NCBI RefSeq assembly: GCF_014323725.1
Contig: NZ_JABVED010000006.1
Span: forward strand, 248,001-312,000
Source of the DNA: Actinokineospora xionganensis
Lineage (GTDB): Bacteria > Actinomycetota > Actinomycetes > Mycobacteriales > Pseudonocardiaceae
Length of the DNA stretch: 64,000 nucleotides
Direction of reading: 5' to 3'
Of the stretch, positions 1 to 8,345 are shown one piece after another. A program made the translations under genes and the position numbers. The notes beneath the pieces are model-generated. The model did not search any database. It had not been told where the DNA came from and was given only the letters and a program-made list of their open reading frames with translations. Position 1 is the first letter of the stretch. Each line of letters starts with the position of its first letter.

Positions 1-1071
1 GTCGTCGCGATGACCCCGGCGATGCTGTGGCTGCACCGCCGCGCCCCGGTGCTCACGCCGCTGGCGCAGGCGGCGGTCGTGGTCGGGATCGGGGCGTTCG
101 GGTCCGGGGTGTTCGCCGCGCACCTCGGTGGCGTGGTCCTCGCGGCCCTGTTCGGCCAGCTCGCGTTCCACTACGCCGACGGCACGCTGTGGCGGCTGCC
201 CCGAGCGGTGCTCGCGGGGGTCGGGCTGGCCGCGGTCGCCGCCCTGGCCGTGCTGACGACCGTCGGCCCGCTGTCGCCGCTGGTGATGGCCGAGCCGACC
301 GGGTCGGCGAGCTTCGTGCCGTCGGCGCCCGCCGTTCTGCTCATCGGCCTTGCCCAGGTCTGCCTGGTCGCGCTGCCCCGGCGCGCGGGCGCGCGGGCCG
401 TCGCGCGCAGCGCCCTGGCCCAGGCGGCGCGGTTCGTCCACTCCGCGCCGATGACCGTGTATCTGGCCTACCTGTGCGGGATGCTGGTCATCGCCGGGGT
501 CATCAGCGCCGCCCGCACCGCCGGGCTGCCCACGACCGCGGTCGACTGGCTGGTCCAGCCGCGCCCGCTGCTCGCCCTCGCGCTGCTCGGGGTGCCGACG
601 GCGCTGGCGTTCCTGCTGTTCGAATGGCGTTCCACCATGGACCCGGACACGGGCGCGGCGCCGCACCGGGCGGGTTCCCGCTGGGACTCGGTGGCCGCGA
701 CGCTGGGCACCGGATACGGCGCGATCGGCACCCTCGGCTTCGCGGTGACCGGGCTGACCGGCACGCACGCGACCCCGGTGCTGCTCGGCGTCCCCCTGGA
801 CCCGATGTCGAGCATCATCCATCTGCTGCTGGGCTGGTATCTGCTGCACTCGGTCCGCACCGGCGCCACGGCGACGCCCTGGCCATGGCTGCTGACCGCC
901 GTCGCCTGTGTCCCGCCGATCGCCGGATCGACCGGGATCACCGTCCACTGGGTCACGCTGGTCTTGGCGCTCGGCCTCGCGACCAGCCGATTCCTGACCG
1001 ATCGTCGCAGGTCAGAGCCTTCGGCGCGGGCGCGGCATGAGGCGCTCGCCACGGCGGAGAGTGTGCCGTGA
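1..1071 (+). CDS. Multi-pass membrane protein, acyltransferase-3-like C-terminal part (5' truncated)
   Basis: The reading frame is open to the window edge, so the gene very probably starts upstream; the first ATG at position 10 need not be the start. The visible 353 residues hold roughly eight to nine hydrophobic helices. The segment around residues 145-165 resembles the end of the acyltransferase-3 fold, and residues 230-330 resemble the four-helix DUF4383 type (motif HLLLGWYLL). If the acyltransferase assignment is right, the protein would O-acylate a surface glycan or secondary metabolite at the membrane; this is inference. Its tail is polar and Arg-rich. It ends 128 bp before the LCP gene on the same strand. 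Confidence 0.5.
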   Translation, partial: VVAMTPAMLWLHRRAPVLTPLAQAAVVVGIGAFGSGVFAAHLGGVVLAALFGQLAFHYADGTLWRLPRAVLAGVGLAAVAALAVLTTVGPLSPLVMAEPTGSASFVPSAPAVLLIGLAQVCLVALPRRAGARAVARSALAQAARFVHSAPMTVYLAYLCGMLVIAGVISAARTAGLPTTAVDWLVQPRPLLALALLGVPTALAFLLFEWRSTMDPDTGAAPHRAGSRWDSVAATLGTGYGAIGTLGFAVTGLTGTHATPVLLGVPLDPMSSIIHLLLGWYLLHSVRTGATATPWPWLLTAVACVPPIAGSTGITVHWVTLVLALGLATSRFLTDRRRSEPSARARHEALATAESVP

Positions 1072-1199
1072 CCAGTGACTCACATCCGTGTGACACGCTA
1101 CGGCCCAACCTGGGGAGCTCCTTCGGCGTCTTACCAGGTGTCCGCGGTTCCGGGTCGTCATGAGCGGCCCCATGCCTGAAGAGACGGAAGGGAGTAGGC

Positions 1200-2858
1200 G
1201 TGGAGTACCGGCCGCCGCCTGAGTCAGCGAGCCGAGCGGGCCAAGGCAGGCCCGCCGCGCGGCGCTCGTCGACCGGCACCGGGCGACCCACCGCCACTCC
1301 CCGCATCACCGGCAGACCGCACCACTCGGCGCCGACCGAGCGGATGGCCGAGCGGGCCACCCCGCCGCCCCGGTCGCGCCCGCCGCGGCCCTCGGCGCGC
1401 CGCCCGCCGCCCCCGCCGAAGCGGAATATGACCGGCGGCAAGGTGTTCGTGACCATGCTGTCCGCGCTGGTGCTGGTCGCCACGGGCTACTACTCGCAGC
1501 TCGCGGACAGCTTCACCGACGGGCTGTCGACGGCCGACGTCATCTCCGGCTCCGGTGAGAAGCCCGCGGACGGCGCGGTCGACATCCTCATGGTCGGCAT
1601 GGACAGCCGCACCGACGCGCAGGGCAACCCGCTGTCGAAGGAGCAGCTCGCGATGCTCAACGCGGGCAAGTTCGACGGCGAGATCAACACCGACACGCTG
1701 ATCATGATCAGGATCCCGAACGACGGCGGGAAGGCGGTCGGTATCTCGCTGCCCCGCGACTCCTACGTCGACATCCCGAACTACGGCAAGCACAAAATCA
1801 ACTCCGCGTACGGCCGGGCCAAGCTCGAAGCGCGCGCCAGGCTGCAGAAGCAGGGCGTGCAGGGCCGCGACCTCGAGGTCAAGTCGAACCTCGACGGCGC
1901 GAAGAGCCTCATCGCCACGGTGGAGAAGCTGACCGGCGCCAAGATCGACCACTACGCCGAGGTCAACCTGCTCGGCTTCTACGACATCACCAACGCCATC
2001 GGCGGCATCGACGTCTGCCTGAACAAGGCGGTCAAGGACAACTACTCCGGCGCGAACTTCCCGGCGGGTAGGCAGAACCTTCAGGGCACCTCGGCGCTCG
2101 CGTTCGTCCGACAACGGCACGGGCTGCCCAACGGCGACATCGACCGGATCGCCCGCCAGCAGGTGTTCATGAGCGGCATGGCGAAGAAGATCCTGTCGAA
2201 GGACCTGCTGGTCCCCGGCTCGGCGACGCTGGGAAAGCTGCAGGAGGCGATCAAGAAGTCGGTCGTGCTGGACCCGGGCTGGGACATCATGAAGTTCGCC
2301 CAGCAGATGATGGGCTTCACCGGCGGCAACGTGTCCTTCCAGACCATCCCGATCGTCACGATCGACTTGTCCACGCCCAACGACGGCAGTGCGGTCGGCG
2401 TCGACCCGGTGGCGGTGCGCAAGTTCGTCCAGGCGCTCATCACCCCCGGCGGTCCTCCGTCCACGGACGCCACCTCGCCCGGAACGTCCACCTCGGACGG
2501 AACATCGGCCGTGAAGCCGACGGTGAACGTCCTCAACGGCTCCGGCCGCGACGGGCTGGCGGGCGACGTGTCGGACACGCTGGCAGGGCAGGGGTTCAAG
2601 CCGGGCACCACGGGCAACGCGGCGGCCAGGCAGAAGACCGTGGTCCGCCACGCCAAGGGCGACAAGGCCGCCGGCGAGGCCGTGGCGCAGGCGCTGGAAG
2701 GCGAGTTCCCCGTCGAGGAGGACGCCAACCTGGGCAAGGGCAAGGTCACCGTGATCCTCGGCAAGGACTACGGGCAGGCGGGCCAGCGGCTCGCGGGCGA
2801 CCGCCTGCTGACCTTCAACGGCCTGGCACAGGAGCCACAGCCCGCCTGCATCAACTAA
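1200..2858 (+). CDS. LCP (LytR-CpsA-Psr) family cell-wall glycopolymer ligase
   Basis: The GTG start follows an AGGGAG ribosome site. The 552-residue protein has a Pro/Arg-rich cytoplasmic N-terminus (1-78), one transmembrane helix (about 81-97), an extracellular LCP domain (about 127-300, beginning DILMVGMDSRTD, with Arg/Asp-rich phosphate-binding segments such as SLPRDSYVDIP), and a LytR_C-type domain (about 430-525). LCP enzymes transfer undecaprenyl-phosphate-linked glycopolymers such as arabinogalactan or teichoic acids onto peptidoglycan outside the cell. The domain order is the usual actinobacterial one. The polymer attached cannot be told from sequence. It appears to be monocistronic. 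Confidence 0.85.
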   Translation: MEYRPPPESASRAGQGRPAARRSSTGTGRPTATPRITGRPHHSAPTERMAERATPPPRSRPPRPSARRPPPPPKRNMTGGKVFVTMLSALVLVATGYYSQLADSFTDGLSTADVISGSGEKPADGAVDILMVGMDSRTDAQGNPLSKEQLAMLNAGKFDGEINTDTLIMIRIPNDGGKAVGISLPRDSYVDIPNYGKHKINSAYGRAKLEARARLQKQGVQGRDLEVKSNLDGAKSLIATVEKLTGAKIDHYAEVNLLGFYDITNAIGGIDVCLNKAVKDNYSGANFPAGRQNLQGTSALAFVRQRHGLPNGDIDRIARQQVFMSGMAKKILSKDLLVPGSATLGKLQEAIKKSVVLDPGWDIMKFAQQMMGFTGGNVSFQTIPIVTIDLSTPNDGSAVGVDPVAVRKFVQALITPGGPPSTDATSPGTSTSDGTSAVKPTVNVLNGSGRDGLAGDVSDTLAGQGFKPGTTGNAAARQKTVVRHAKGDKAAGEAVAQALEGEFPVEEDANLGKGKVTVILGKDYGQAGQRLAGDRLLTFNGLAQEPQPACIN

Positions 2859-2978
2859 ACGTTCACCCGTTCGGCCTAATTTCGGACGAGGTCCGGCCGA
2901 TCCGCGTCAGAGTCGCGTGGTTCATCGCTTCCTCAAGTGAGACCGGGAGTAACACCCGGACCTGACGAAGGGCTGAAC

Positions 2979-3470
2979 GTGCGGATCGATGCGGCGGTCT
3001 ACCAGCGCGTACTCGGAGACGAGATCCGCCGCCTGCGCAAGCAGCGCGGCTGGACCCGCAAGGAACTCAACCGGAGGCTGCAGACCGAGATCTCGCTGCA
3101 GACACTCGCGACCTACGAGTTGGGCACGCGGCAGTGCTCGGTCGTGCGACTGGTGGAGATCTGCTTCGCCCTCGACGAACACCCCCATGAGCTGATGGCC
3201 CGCGTGCACGACCGCGTCTTCTCGGGCACCACGGTCGGCCGAATCCGCGTCGACCTGCGTTCGGTCGTGCACGAGCGGGGCTCCGACCTGCTCCCCCTGC
3301 GCCGCTGGGCCGCCGAACGCCTCACCGAGCACACCGGACCAGCACCCGCCGAGGTCCATCTCGACATCTCCGCGATCGAGCGGATGGCCGAGCTGTGCGG
3401 GGTGGAGGTCCGTGACCTCGTCGCCCGCCTGAGGGCCTTACGCCCCGCCCCTCCCGCGCCCGCCACCTGA
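2979..3470 (+). CDS. Small XRE-family helix-turn-helix regulator
   Basis: I place the start at a GTG seven bases after GAAGG; an in-frame GTG at 2937 lacks a convincing ribosome site. The 163-residue protein has an N-terminal Cro/C1-type HTH (about 5-70, with QTLATYELGTRQCS as the recognition region) and a C-terminal helical part ending in a leucine-rich segment. It is clearly paralogous to the protein at 53446-53946: both carry AxYQRxLG near the start, a YExGTR turn, a conserved VHDxV segment, and ELCGV/ALCGL near the end. Probably a DNA-binding regulator; its target is unknown. Confidence 0.7.
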   Translation: MRIDAAVYQRVLGDEIRRLRKQRGWTRKELNRRLQTEISLQTLATYELGTRQCSVVRLVEICFALDEHPHELMARVHDRVFSGTTVGRIRVDLRSVVHERGSDLLPLRRWAAERLTEHTGPAPAEVHLDISAIERMAELCGVEVRDLVARLRALRPAPPAPAT

Positions 3471-3609
3471 CCTTCGGACAGCTCGACTCGTCCTTCGCTC
3501 GCGACCGTCCAGGGTCGCGGGCCATTCGCGGATGTCCCGCACCGCACGAACCTCCTGGACCGGACAGCGCCGCTACGGGGCATGTGGCAGGACGCGTCCG
3601 ACCAGGAGA

Positions 3610-3697
3610 GCCGGCCCGTCGCGCCCACGCGGCGGGCCGGCCCAAACATCACCGGTGACGACAAACCGGCCCGCCACGGGGCATGTGGCGGGCCGGT
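3610..3697. terminator. Two stacked GC-rich hairpins
   Basis: Hairpin one is 3610-3641 (14-nt arms, one mismatch, 4-nt loop). Hairpin two is 3665-3697 (13-bp perfect arms starting ACCGGCCCGCCAC, 7-nt loop). They share the GCCGGCCCG/CCGGCCCG core, and GGGGCATGTGGC occurs both just before the first and inside the second, so one may derive from the other. They lie just past the stop of the minus-strand monooxygenase and serve as its likely terminator. Neither has a clear U tract. Confidence 0.6.
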
Positions 3698-3711
3698 CTT
3701 GGTCGTCGGGG

Positions 3712-5220
3712 TCAGCCCGTGGCTACGGCGCTGGACTGCTTGACCTTGCCGCGGGTGATCAGCTCGAAGTCGGCCGGGTCGACCTTGCGGGTGCGCATCC
3801 AGTATCGCCAGGTGAAGCCAGGCCAGATGGTGCGGTTGACGCCCTTGGCGTCGAGGTACCAGCTCTGGCAGCCACCCTGGGTCCACACGCCGTCGGCGAG
3901 CTTGCGCTGCACCTCCTGGTTGAACCGCTCCTGGGCCGAGGCGCGCACGTCGATGGCGTCGGCGCCGTGCTTCTCGACCAGGCGAAGGGCGTCGGCGATG
4001 TAGCGGATCTGCGACTCGATCATGAACACGACCGAGTTGTGGCCCAGGCCGGTGTTCGGGCCGAGCAGGTAGAACAGGTTCGGGTAGCCGGAGACGGTGA
4101 TGCCGAGGTGGGTGTTGATCCCGTTCTCGCGCCACTCCTTGGCCAGGTCGCGGCCGTCGCGGCCCGTGACCGTGAGGTAGTCGTAGGCGTCGGTCACGTG
4201 GAAGCCGGTGCCGTAGATGATCGCGTCGACCTGGTGCTCGCGGCCGTCGCGGCCGACGATGCTGTTCTCCCGGACCTCGGCGACGCCGTCGGTGTCGAGG
4301 TGCACGTTGGGCCGGTTGAACGTCGGGTAGTAATCGTTCGAGACCAGCACCCGCTTGCAGCCCATGACGTAGTCGGGCGTGAGCTTGCGGGCCAGCTCCG
4401 GGTCCTTGACCGAGCGCTTGATGTTCCAGGCGGCCAGCTTGGAGGCGAACTTGAGGATGTTCTGGTGGCCGTTGAAGCCGACCGCGCGCACCTCGTTGAT
4501 CCAGTACAGCAGGTGCCGGTAGCCGCGCTGGACGCCGGGCGCCTTGGCGAATAGGGTCTGCGACCAGGTCGGCATCGCGTGGTCGGGCTTGGGCATGACC
4601 CACGGCGCCGTTCGCTGGAACAGGGTCAGCTCGGCGACGTCGGGGGCGATCTTCGGGACGAACTGGATGGCGCTGGCGCCGGTCCCGATCACCGCGACCC
4701 GCTTGCCCTTGAGGTCGTAGTCGTGGTCCCACTGTGCGGAGTGGAACGTCGCGCCCTGGAACTTCTCGATGCCGGGCAGCGCCGGGACCGACGGGATGTG
4801 CAGCGCGCCGATGCCCGCGACCAGGTATTTGCCGACGTAGGTGTCGCCGGAGGCGGTGCCGACGTACCAGCGGCTCTCCTCCTCGTCCCAGCGCGCGCTG
4901 GTGACCTCCACGCCGAAGCGGGTGTAGCGGCGCAGGCCCCACTTGGCCGCGACGCCGCGCATGTAGTCCCAGATCTCGGCCTGCGGGGCGTACGAGCGGG
5001 TCCAGTCGGACTTCTGCTCGAAGGAGAACGAGTACATGTGGGACTGGATGTCGCAGGCGCAGCCCGGATAGCTGTTGTCGCGCCAGGTGCCGCCGAAATC
5101 GGCCGCCTTCTCCAGGATGACGAAGTCGTCGCGGCCTTCCCGGCGGAGCTGGATAGCCATCCCCATGCCGGAGAAACCGGTCCCGACCACCACCACACCG
5201 GTGTGGATGAGCTCGCCCAT
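3712..5220 (-). CDS. Flavin-containing (Baeyer-Villiger-type) monooxygenase
   Basis: The ATG at 5220 sits eight bases after GGAGG. The 502-residue protein has an FAD Rossmann motif GTGFSG (about 13-18), the GGTWRDNSYPGCACD segment, the BVMO fingerprint FxGxxxHxxxW as FQGATFHSAQWD (about 150-165) and an NADPH site GTGASA (about 180-185). Class B flavoprotein monooxygenases of this type insert oxygen next to a ketone or oxidise N/S atoms using NADPH and O2, in the cytoplasm. The substrate is unknown. It is divergent from a TetR gene across 81 bp with repeated sequence, so it is probably repressed by that regulator and induced by its substrate. Confidence 0.85.
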   Translation of the reverse strand: MGELIHTGVVVVGTGFSGMGMAIQLRREGRDDFVILEKAADFGGTWRDNSYPGCACDIQSHMYSFSFEQKSDWTRSYAPQAEIWDYMRGVAAKWGLRRYTRFGVEVTSARWDEEESRWYVGTASGDTYVGKYLVAGIGALHIPSVPALPGIEKFQGATFHSAQWDHDYDLKGKRVAVIGTGASAIQFVPKIAPDVAELTLFQRTAPWVMPKPDHAMPTWSQTLFAKAPGVQRGYRHLLYWINEVRAVGFNGHQNILKFASKLAAWNIKRSVKDPELARKLTPDYVMGCKRVLVSNDYYPTFNRPNVHLDTDGVAEVRENSIVGRDGREHQVDAIIYGTGFHVTDAYDYLTVTGRDGRDLAKEWRENGINTHLGITVSGYPNLFYLLGPNTGLGHNSVVFMIESQIRYIADALRLVEKHGADAIDVRASAQERFNQEVQRKLADGVWTQGGCQSWYLDAKGVNRTIWPGFTWRYWMRTRKVDPADFELITRGKVKQSSAVATG

Positions 5221-5248
5221 CTCCCGATCCTCCATGCGTCTGTGTGTG

Positions 5249-5288
5249 TTACCCGGAGTCCAGCTTACCCGGAGTAGGTTACTTGCGG
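5249..5288. promoter_or_regulatory. Direct repeats in the monooxygenase/TetR divergent promoter
   Basis: TTACCCGGAGT occurs exactly twice, at 5249-5259 and 5265-5275 (16-bp period), and a weaker copy TTACTTGCGG follows at 5279-5288. The repeats lie between two divergent starts, so they are a candidate operator for the TetR protein. TetR operators are usually inverted rather than direct repeats, which lowers certainty. Confidence 0.4.
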
Positions 5289-5301
5289 TAGAGTCAATTC
5301 C

Positions 5302-5913
5302 GTGACCACCAGCGAGCGCAAGCGTCGGATGCCGCGCGCAGAGCGCGAACGGCAGATGATGGGCGTCGCCGAAGAGATCTTCGCCGAACGCGGCTACGCG
5401 GCGGTCTCCATGGACGAGATCGCCGAGCGCTGCGGCGTGTCCAAGCCGATGATCTACGAGTACTTCGGCTCCAAGGAGGGCCTGCTCGTGGCCTGCATCC
5501 GCGCGGCGCGGGCCGACCTGTCGAAGTGCACGTTGGAGGCCGTCGCGGGCGCGGGCAGCGTCGAGGAAGCCCTGCGCCGGGGCCTGGTCGCCTTCTTCGA
5601 CTTCACCGACACGCACCGCCGCTCGTGGTCGCTGATGCTGCGCAACGAGGCCGCGCTGGCGGGGCCGGTGGCGATCGCCGAGGTCGAGGAGGCCCGCCGC
5701 GAGCAGGTGGAACTCGACATCACACTGTTCGCCGCGTTCGTGCCGGACAAGCCGAGGACCGAATTGGAGATGCTCGCGCAGATCCTCGTCGGCGCCTGTG
5801 AGCGGCTGTCGCTCTGGTACGTCAACCAGTCCGAGGTGACCGCCGCGCAAGCCGCGGACATGCTGATGTCGGTGCTGTGGAGCGGTGTCGCGGGCGACAT
5901 CCCGCCCGGATAA
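5302..5913 (+). CDS. TetR/AcrR-family transcriptional regulator
   Basis: The 203-residue protein starts with GTG; an internal ATG at 5329 is an alternative. Residues about 12-60 form the TetR helix-turn-helix (IFAERGYAAVSMDEIAERCG, then SKPMIYEYFGSKEGLL), followed by an all-helical ligand-binding domain. Length and layout are typical of the family. The divergent position suggests it represses the monooxygenase at 3712-5220 and itself. The ligand cannot be inferred. Confidence 0.85.
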   Translation: MTTSERKRRMPRAERERQMMGVAEEIFAERGYAAVSMDEIAERCGVSKPMIYEYFGSKEGLLVACIRAARADLSKCTLEAVAGAGSVEEALRRGLVAFFDFTDTHRRSWSLMLRNEAALAGPVAIAEVEEARREQVELDITLFAAFVPDKPRTELEMLAQILVGACERLSLWYVNQSEVTAAQAADMLMSVLWSGVAGDIPPG

Positions 5914-6014
5914 ATCGCCCGCGCGGGGCTACCCGAATGAATTTCCCGGTGCTAGCCGTCCGGCGGAATCGGCCTGCGTTGTGTTAAGTATCAACCACGG
6001 ACGTCTGAGGGGCG

Positions 6015-6314
6015 ATGCACATGTTCGAGCCGATCGAGGCCAACTACACACCGGACGGCGACGACTGGAAAGTCGAGGTGACCTGCCGCGGGAAGACGCT
6101 CAAGGCGACCGCGCCGGGTCTCATCGCCGCCCGCGACCGGGCCGACCAACTGGTGGAGAAGCTGGCGCCGAACGAGGAGATCAGGACCGTGGTCCACACC
6201 CTCGAAGGCGACGCGGTGAAGTTCACCGCGGCCTACCTGACCGCGCGCCTGGGCACCGAGCCCAAGAAGGCGGACGAGGTCACGACAACCCCGCCCGCCG
6301 CCACTGGCTCTTGA
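6015..6314 (+). CDS. Conserved-looking small hypothetical protein
   Basis: The ATG follows GAGGGGCG. The 99-residue soluble protein has a beta-strand-rich start (DDWKVEVTCRGKTLKATA), a helix with alternating charge (ARDRADQLVEKLA) and a Thr/Pro-rich tail. There is no signal peptide or membrane segment. I do not recognise the family. It ends 3 bp before the stop of the convergent DUF3618-type gene. Confidence 0.6.
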   Translation: MHMFEPIEANYTPDGDDWKVEVTCRGKTLKATAPGLIAARDRADQLVEKLAPNEEIRTVVHTLEGDAVKFTAAYLTARLGTEPKKADEVTTTPPAATGS

Positions 6315-6317
6315 CTT

Positions 6318-6539
6318 CTACCTGAAGAGCTTGCGCACCAGCAGGAAGCCGACTACGACGCCGATGCCGATGAGTGCGAACTTGACCTTCGGCTCGTCGG
6401 CCTTCGCACGGGCGGACGTCTTCGCGTTGTCCACCAGCCGCTTCGGGCTCGCCTTGGTGCCCAGCTGGTCCAACGTCGATGCCAGTGCGTCGCGCGCCTG
6501 CTCGATCTCGCGCTGGATGGTGTCGGGGTCGCGGGCCAC
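6318..6539 (-). CDS. DUF3618-type small membrane protein
   Basis: GTG start behind a perfect TAGGAGG. The 73-residue protein matches the DUF3618 pattern: an amphipathic start with DPDTIQREIEQARDALASTLDQL, a basic linker, and one C-terminal membrane helix (FALIGIGVVVGFLLVRKLF). Family members are widespread actinobacterial proteins of unknown function. It probably sits in the membrane with the N-terminal helix in the cytoplasm. Confidence 0.75.
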   Translation of the reverse strand: MARDPDTIQREIEQARDALASTLDQLGTKASPKRLVDNAKTSARAKADEPKVKFALIGIGVVVGFLLVRKLFR

Positions 6540-6644
6540 GTGTCCTCCTAGAAGTCCGGCGACACCACGTTAGATCACCGGCCGGCCGCACCGCGCAGGG
6601 GCCACGCCGTTAGGCTGTTCCCGCCCGCGCTATGTGCCGGGCGG

Positions 6645-6721
6645 GGGACCGTAGCCCAATTGGCAGAGGCACACGGTTTAGGTCCGTGCCAGTGAGAGTT
6701 CGAGTCTCTCCGGTCCCACCA
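6645..6721 (+). tRNA. tRNA with UAG (Leu) anticodon but class I short variable loop
   Basis: A full cloverleaf is visible: acceptor GGGACCG/CGGTCCC with encoded CCA, D arm GCCCAATTGGCAGAGGC, anticodon stem CACGG/CCGTG around loop TTTAGGT (anticodon UAG, which reads CUA), a 5-nt variable loop CCAGT, and T arm GAGAG-TTCGAGT-CTCTC. G37 after G36 fits the m1G37 pattern of Leu tRNAs reading CUN. Bacterial tRNA-Leu normally has a long class II variable arm, which this lacks. Identity by anticodon is Leu, but charging by LeuRS is uncertain. Confidence 0.85.
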
Positions 6722-6723
6722 GC

Positions 6724-6758
6724 GAGGGCCCCGACGCCGGGTAGGCGCCGGGGCCCTC
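6724..6758. terminator. Bidirectional terminator between tRNA and metalloprotease gene
   Basis: Ten-bp perfect arms GAGGGCCCCG (6724-6733) and CGGGGCCCTC (6749-6758), with an inner CGCC/GGCG pairing. It lies 2 bp past the tRNA CCA end and 8 bp from the stop of the convergent metalloprotease gene, so it can end both transcripts. Confidence 0.75.
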
Positions 6759-6766
6759 CCCGGTGA

Positions 6767-8179
6767 TCAGGGCTTGGTCATCCCGAAGGTGTAAGCGCCG
6801 GAGCCCGCGTAGGCCACGACCTTGTACTGGTAGTAACCGGCGGTTCCGCTGTAGGACAGCGTCTCGTCGGCCTTCTCGGTCTCGGCCTTGGCCACGTTCA
6901 CCCAGCCGCTGCCGTTCCACTTCTGCAGGTAGAGATCGAAGTCCGTGCCCTCAGGCCCGTCCACGCAGCCGGCGTGGGTGCCGCTGGTCGTGGACTGGTA
7001 CCAGGTGCCGTTGGGCTGGATCGCCGAGGCGCCCTGGTTCAGCGAGCCGGTGTGCTTGGTGGCGTAGGCCGAGCAGAACCCGGGTGTCGGGTCGGTCGAG
7101 CCGCCGCCGACCAGCCAGAGGCTGTCGGCCATGTTCCAGTAGGTCGCCAGGTAGCTGCCCGCGGGCGGATTCGTGTGGTAGTAGTCGTTGTGGCCGCAGT
7201 CGAAGCGCGCGTCCTTGGCCCGGTCGGTGCAGATGTAGCGCATCTGCGGGTAGTTGGGATGGTCGCTGTAACACATCAGGTCCCACTCGTCGGTGCAGTG
7301 CGCGCCGCCGCTGGCGTTGGGGGCGTTGTTGTTGACCGCGCCCAGGTTGTGGCCCAGTTCGTGCGCGGGCGTGTCCGGCCCCCAGCAGCTGGTGTCGGTG
7401 CGGCCGTAGGACGGCCCGTAGTTGCTGCGGTTCGTGGCGCCCTTGCGGGTGTCACCGGCGAAGTCGCCGATGCCGCAGTACACCGATGAGTCGGCGAAGA
7501 TCACGTACTTGCGATCCTGACGGTTGTAGCCCTTCTGCGACAACGCGTTGCTCATGCTGGTGAAGTCCGCCAGCTGGCTCGAGGTGACCTGCACCTTGCT
7601 CACGATCGGCGTGCAGTTCGCGTCGTGCAGGAGCCGGACGTGCCGGGTGCCACCGGTCTCCTTGGCGCTCTCGTTGTAGATGTCGCTCATGCCGATCGCC
7701 CATTGCTCGATCGACGCCTTGTACTGCGAGAACCGGTCCGTGGTGGCGTAGACGTAGAGCACCTGGGCCCGGTTGCCGCTGGAGCCGTCACCGACGCAGA
7801 CTCCGGCGGCCGTGGCCTGCTGCGCGGACAGCGGCTGGACCTCGGTGCCCATGCGGTAGCCGGGCGGCGGCTGATCCGGCCCATGCGAGCACACATCGTG
7901 CCCGCGCACCAGGTAGGTGCCCTTGCAGGGACCGGCCTGGGCGATGTTCAGTCCTTTGTAGACCAGTCCGCGCGCGGGCTGGTCCTCCGGGACCGATTCG
8001 ATGACGGGGTGGGAATGTCCATCCGGGGCCACGGGAAGCGGCCCCGCCTTGGCGCTCGCCGCCGGGGTGGGCGAGGCGTTGGCGGAGATGGTCTGCACAC
8101 CGACGACGGTCAGACCGACGGCGGCGACAAGCACGCAGGCGGCACGTAACCGCCTGCCTGTGGAGCGTGGTGAACGCAT
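6767..8179 (-). CDS. Secreted zinc metalloprotease (metzincin-like) with PPC-type C-terminal domain
   Basis: The ATG at 8179 has GAAGGG ten bases upstream; longer in-frame starts lack a site. The 470-residue protein has a signal peptide (basic start, then LRAACVLVAAVGLTVVGVQ, cleavage after about residue 35), a propeptide-like region, and HELGHNLGAVNNN, the HExxHxxGxxN zinc motif of metzincins, followed by a Met-turn-like DLMCYSD. The last 80 residues (FDLYLQKWNGSGW to the end) look like a bacterial pre-peptidase C-terminal domain that is often removed after secretion. It probably degrades extracellular protein. A related truncated enzyme is at 63318-64000. Confidence 0.82.
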   Translation of the reverse strand: MRSPRSTGRRLRAACVLVAAVGLTVVGVQTISANASPTPAASAKAGPLPVAPDGHSHPVIESVPEDQPARGLVYKGLNIAQAGPCKGTYLVRGHDVCSHGPDQPPPGYRMGTEVQPLSAQQATAAGVCVGDGSSGNRAQVLYVYATTDRFSQYKASIEQWAIGMSDIYNESAKETGGTRHVRLLHDANCTPIVSKVQVTSSQLADFTSMSNALSQKGYNRQDRKYVIFADSSVYCGIGDFAGDTRKGATNRSNYGPSYGRTDTSCWGPDTPAHELGHNLGAVNNNAPNASGGAHCTDEWDLMCYSDHPNYPQMRYICTDRAKDARFDCGHNDYYHTNPPAGSYLATYWNMADSLWLVGGGSTDPTPGFCSAYATKHTGSLNQGASAIQPNGTWYQSTTSGTHAGCVDGPEGTDFDLYLQKWNGSGWVNVAKAETEKADETLSYSGTAGYYQYKVVAYAGSGAYTFGMTKP

Positions 8180-8206
8180 GGCGAATTGCCCTTCATGCAG
8201 GGAAGG

Positions 8207-8246
8207 ACCTGGACGTGCCTGCCGTTGCAGGGGTGCAGGCACAGGT
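8207..8246 (-). promoter_or_regulatory. 5'-leader hairpin of the metalloprotease gene
   Basis: Perfect arms GTGCCTGC (8215-8222) and GCAGGCAC (8235-8242), extended by ACCT/AGGT with a 4-nt bulge. It lies 28 bp upstream of the metalloprotease ATG and would fold in its leader, or be a protein-binding palindrome. The rest of 8180-8345 is an AT-richer divergent promoter region shared with smpB. Confidence 0.4.
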
Positions 8247-8345
8247 CGAGGTGACAATCGCAGCGTCGGGAGCGGCTATATATCCGCCAACCAGCCCAAT
8301 GATTTAAGAAAACGGTGTGAACCATCTGTGAATTAAGGTGACGTC

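Noticed and set aside
6645-6721. Calling the tRNA a Ser or suppressor tRNA
   Set aside because: The loop is TTTAGGT, so the anticodon is UAG, which pairs with CUA and not with the UAG stop codon; Ser anticodons do not fit.
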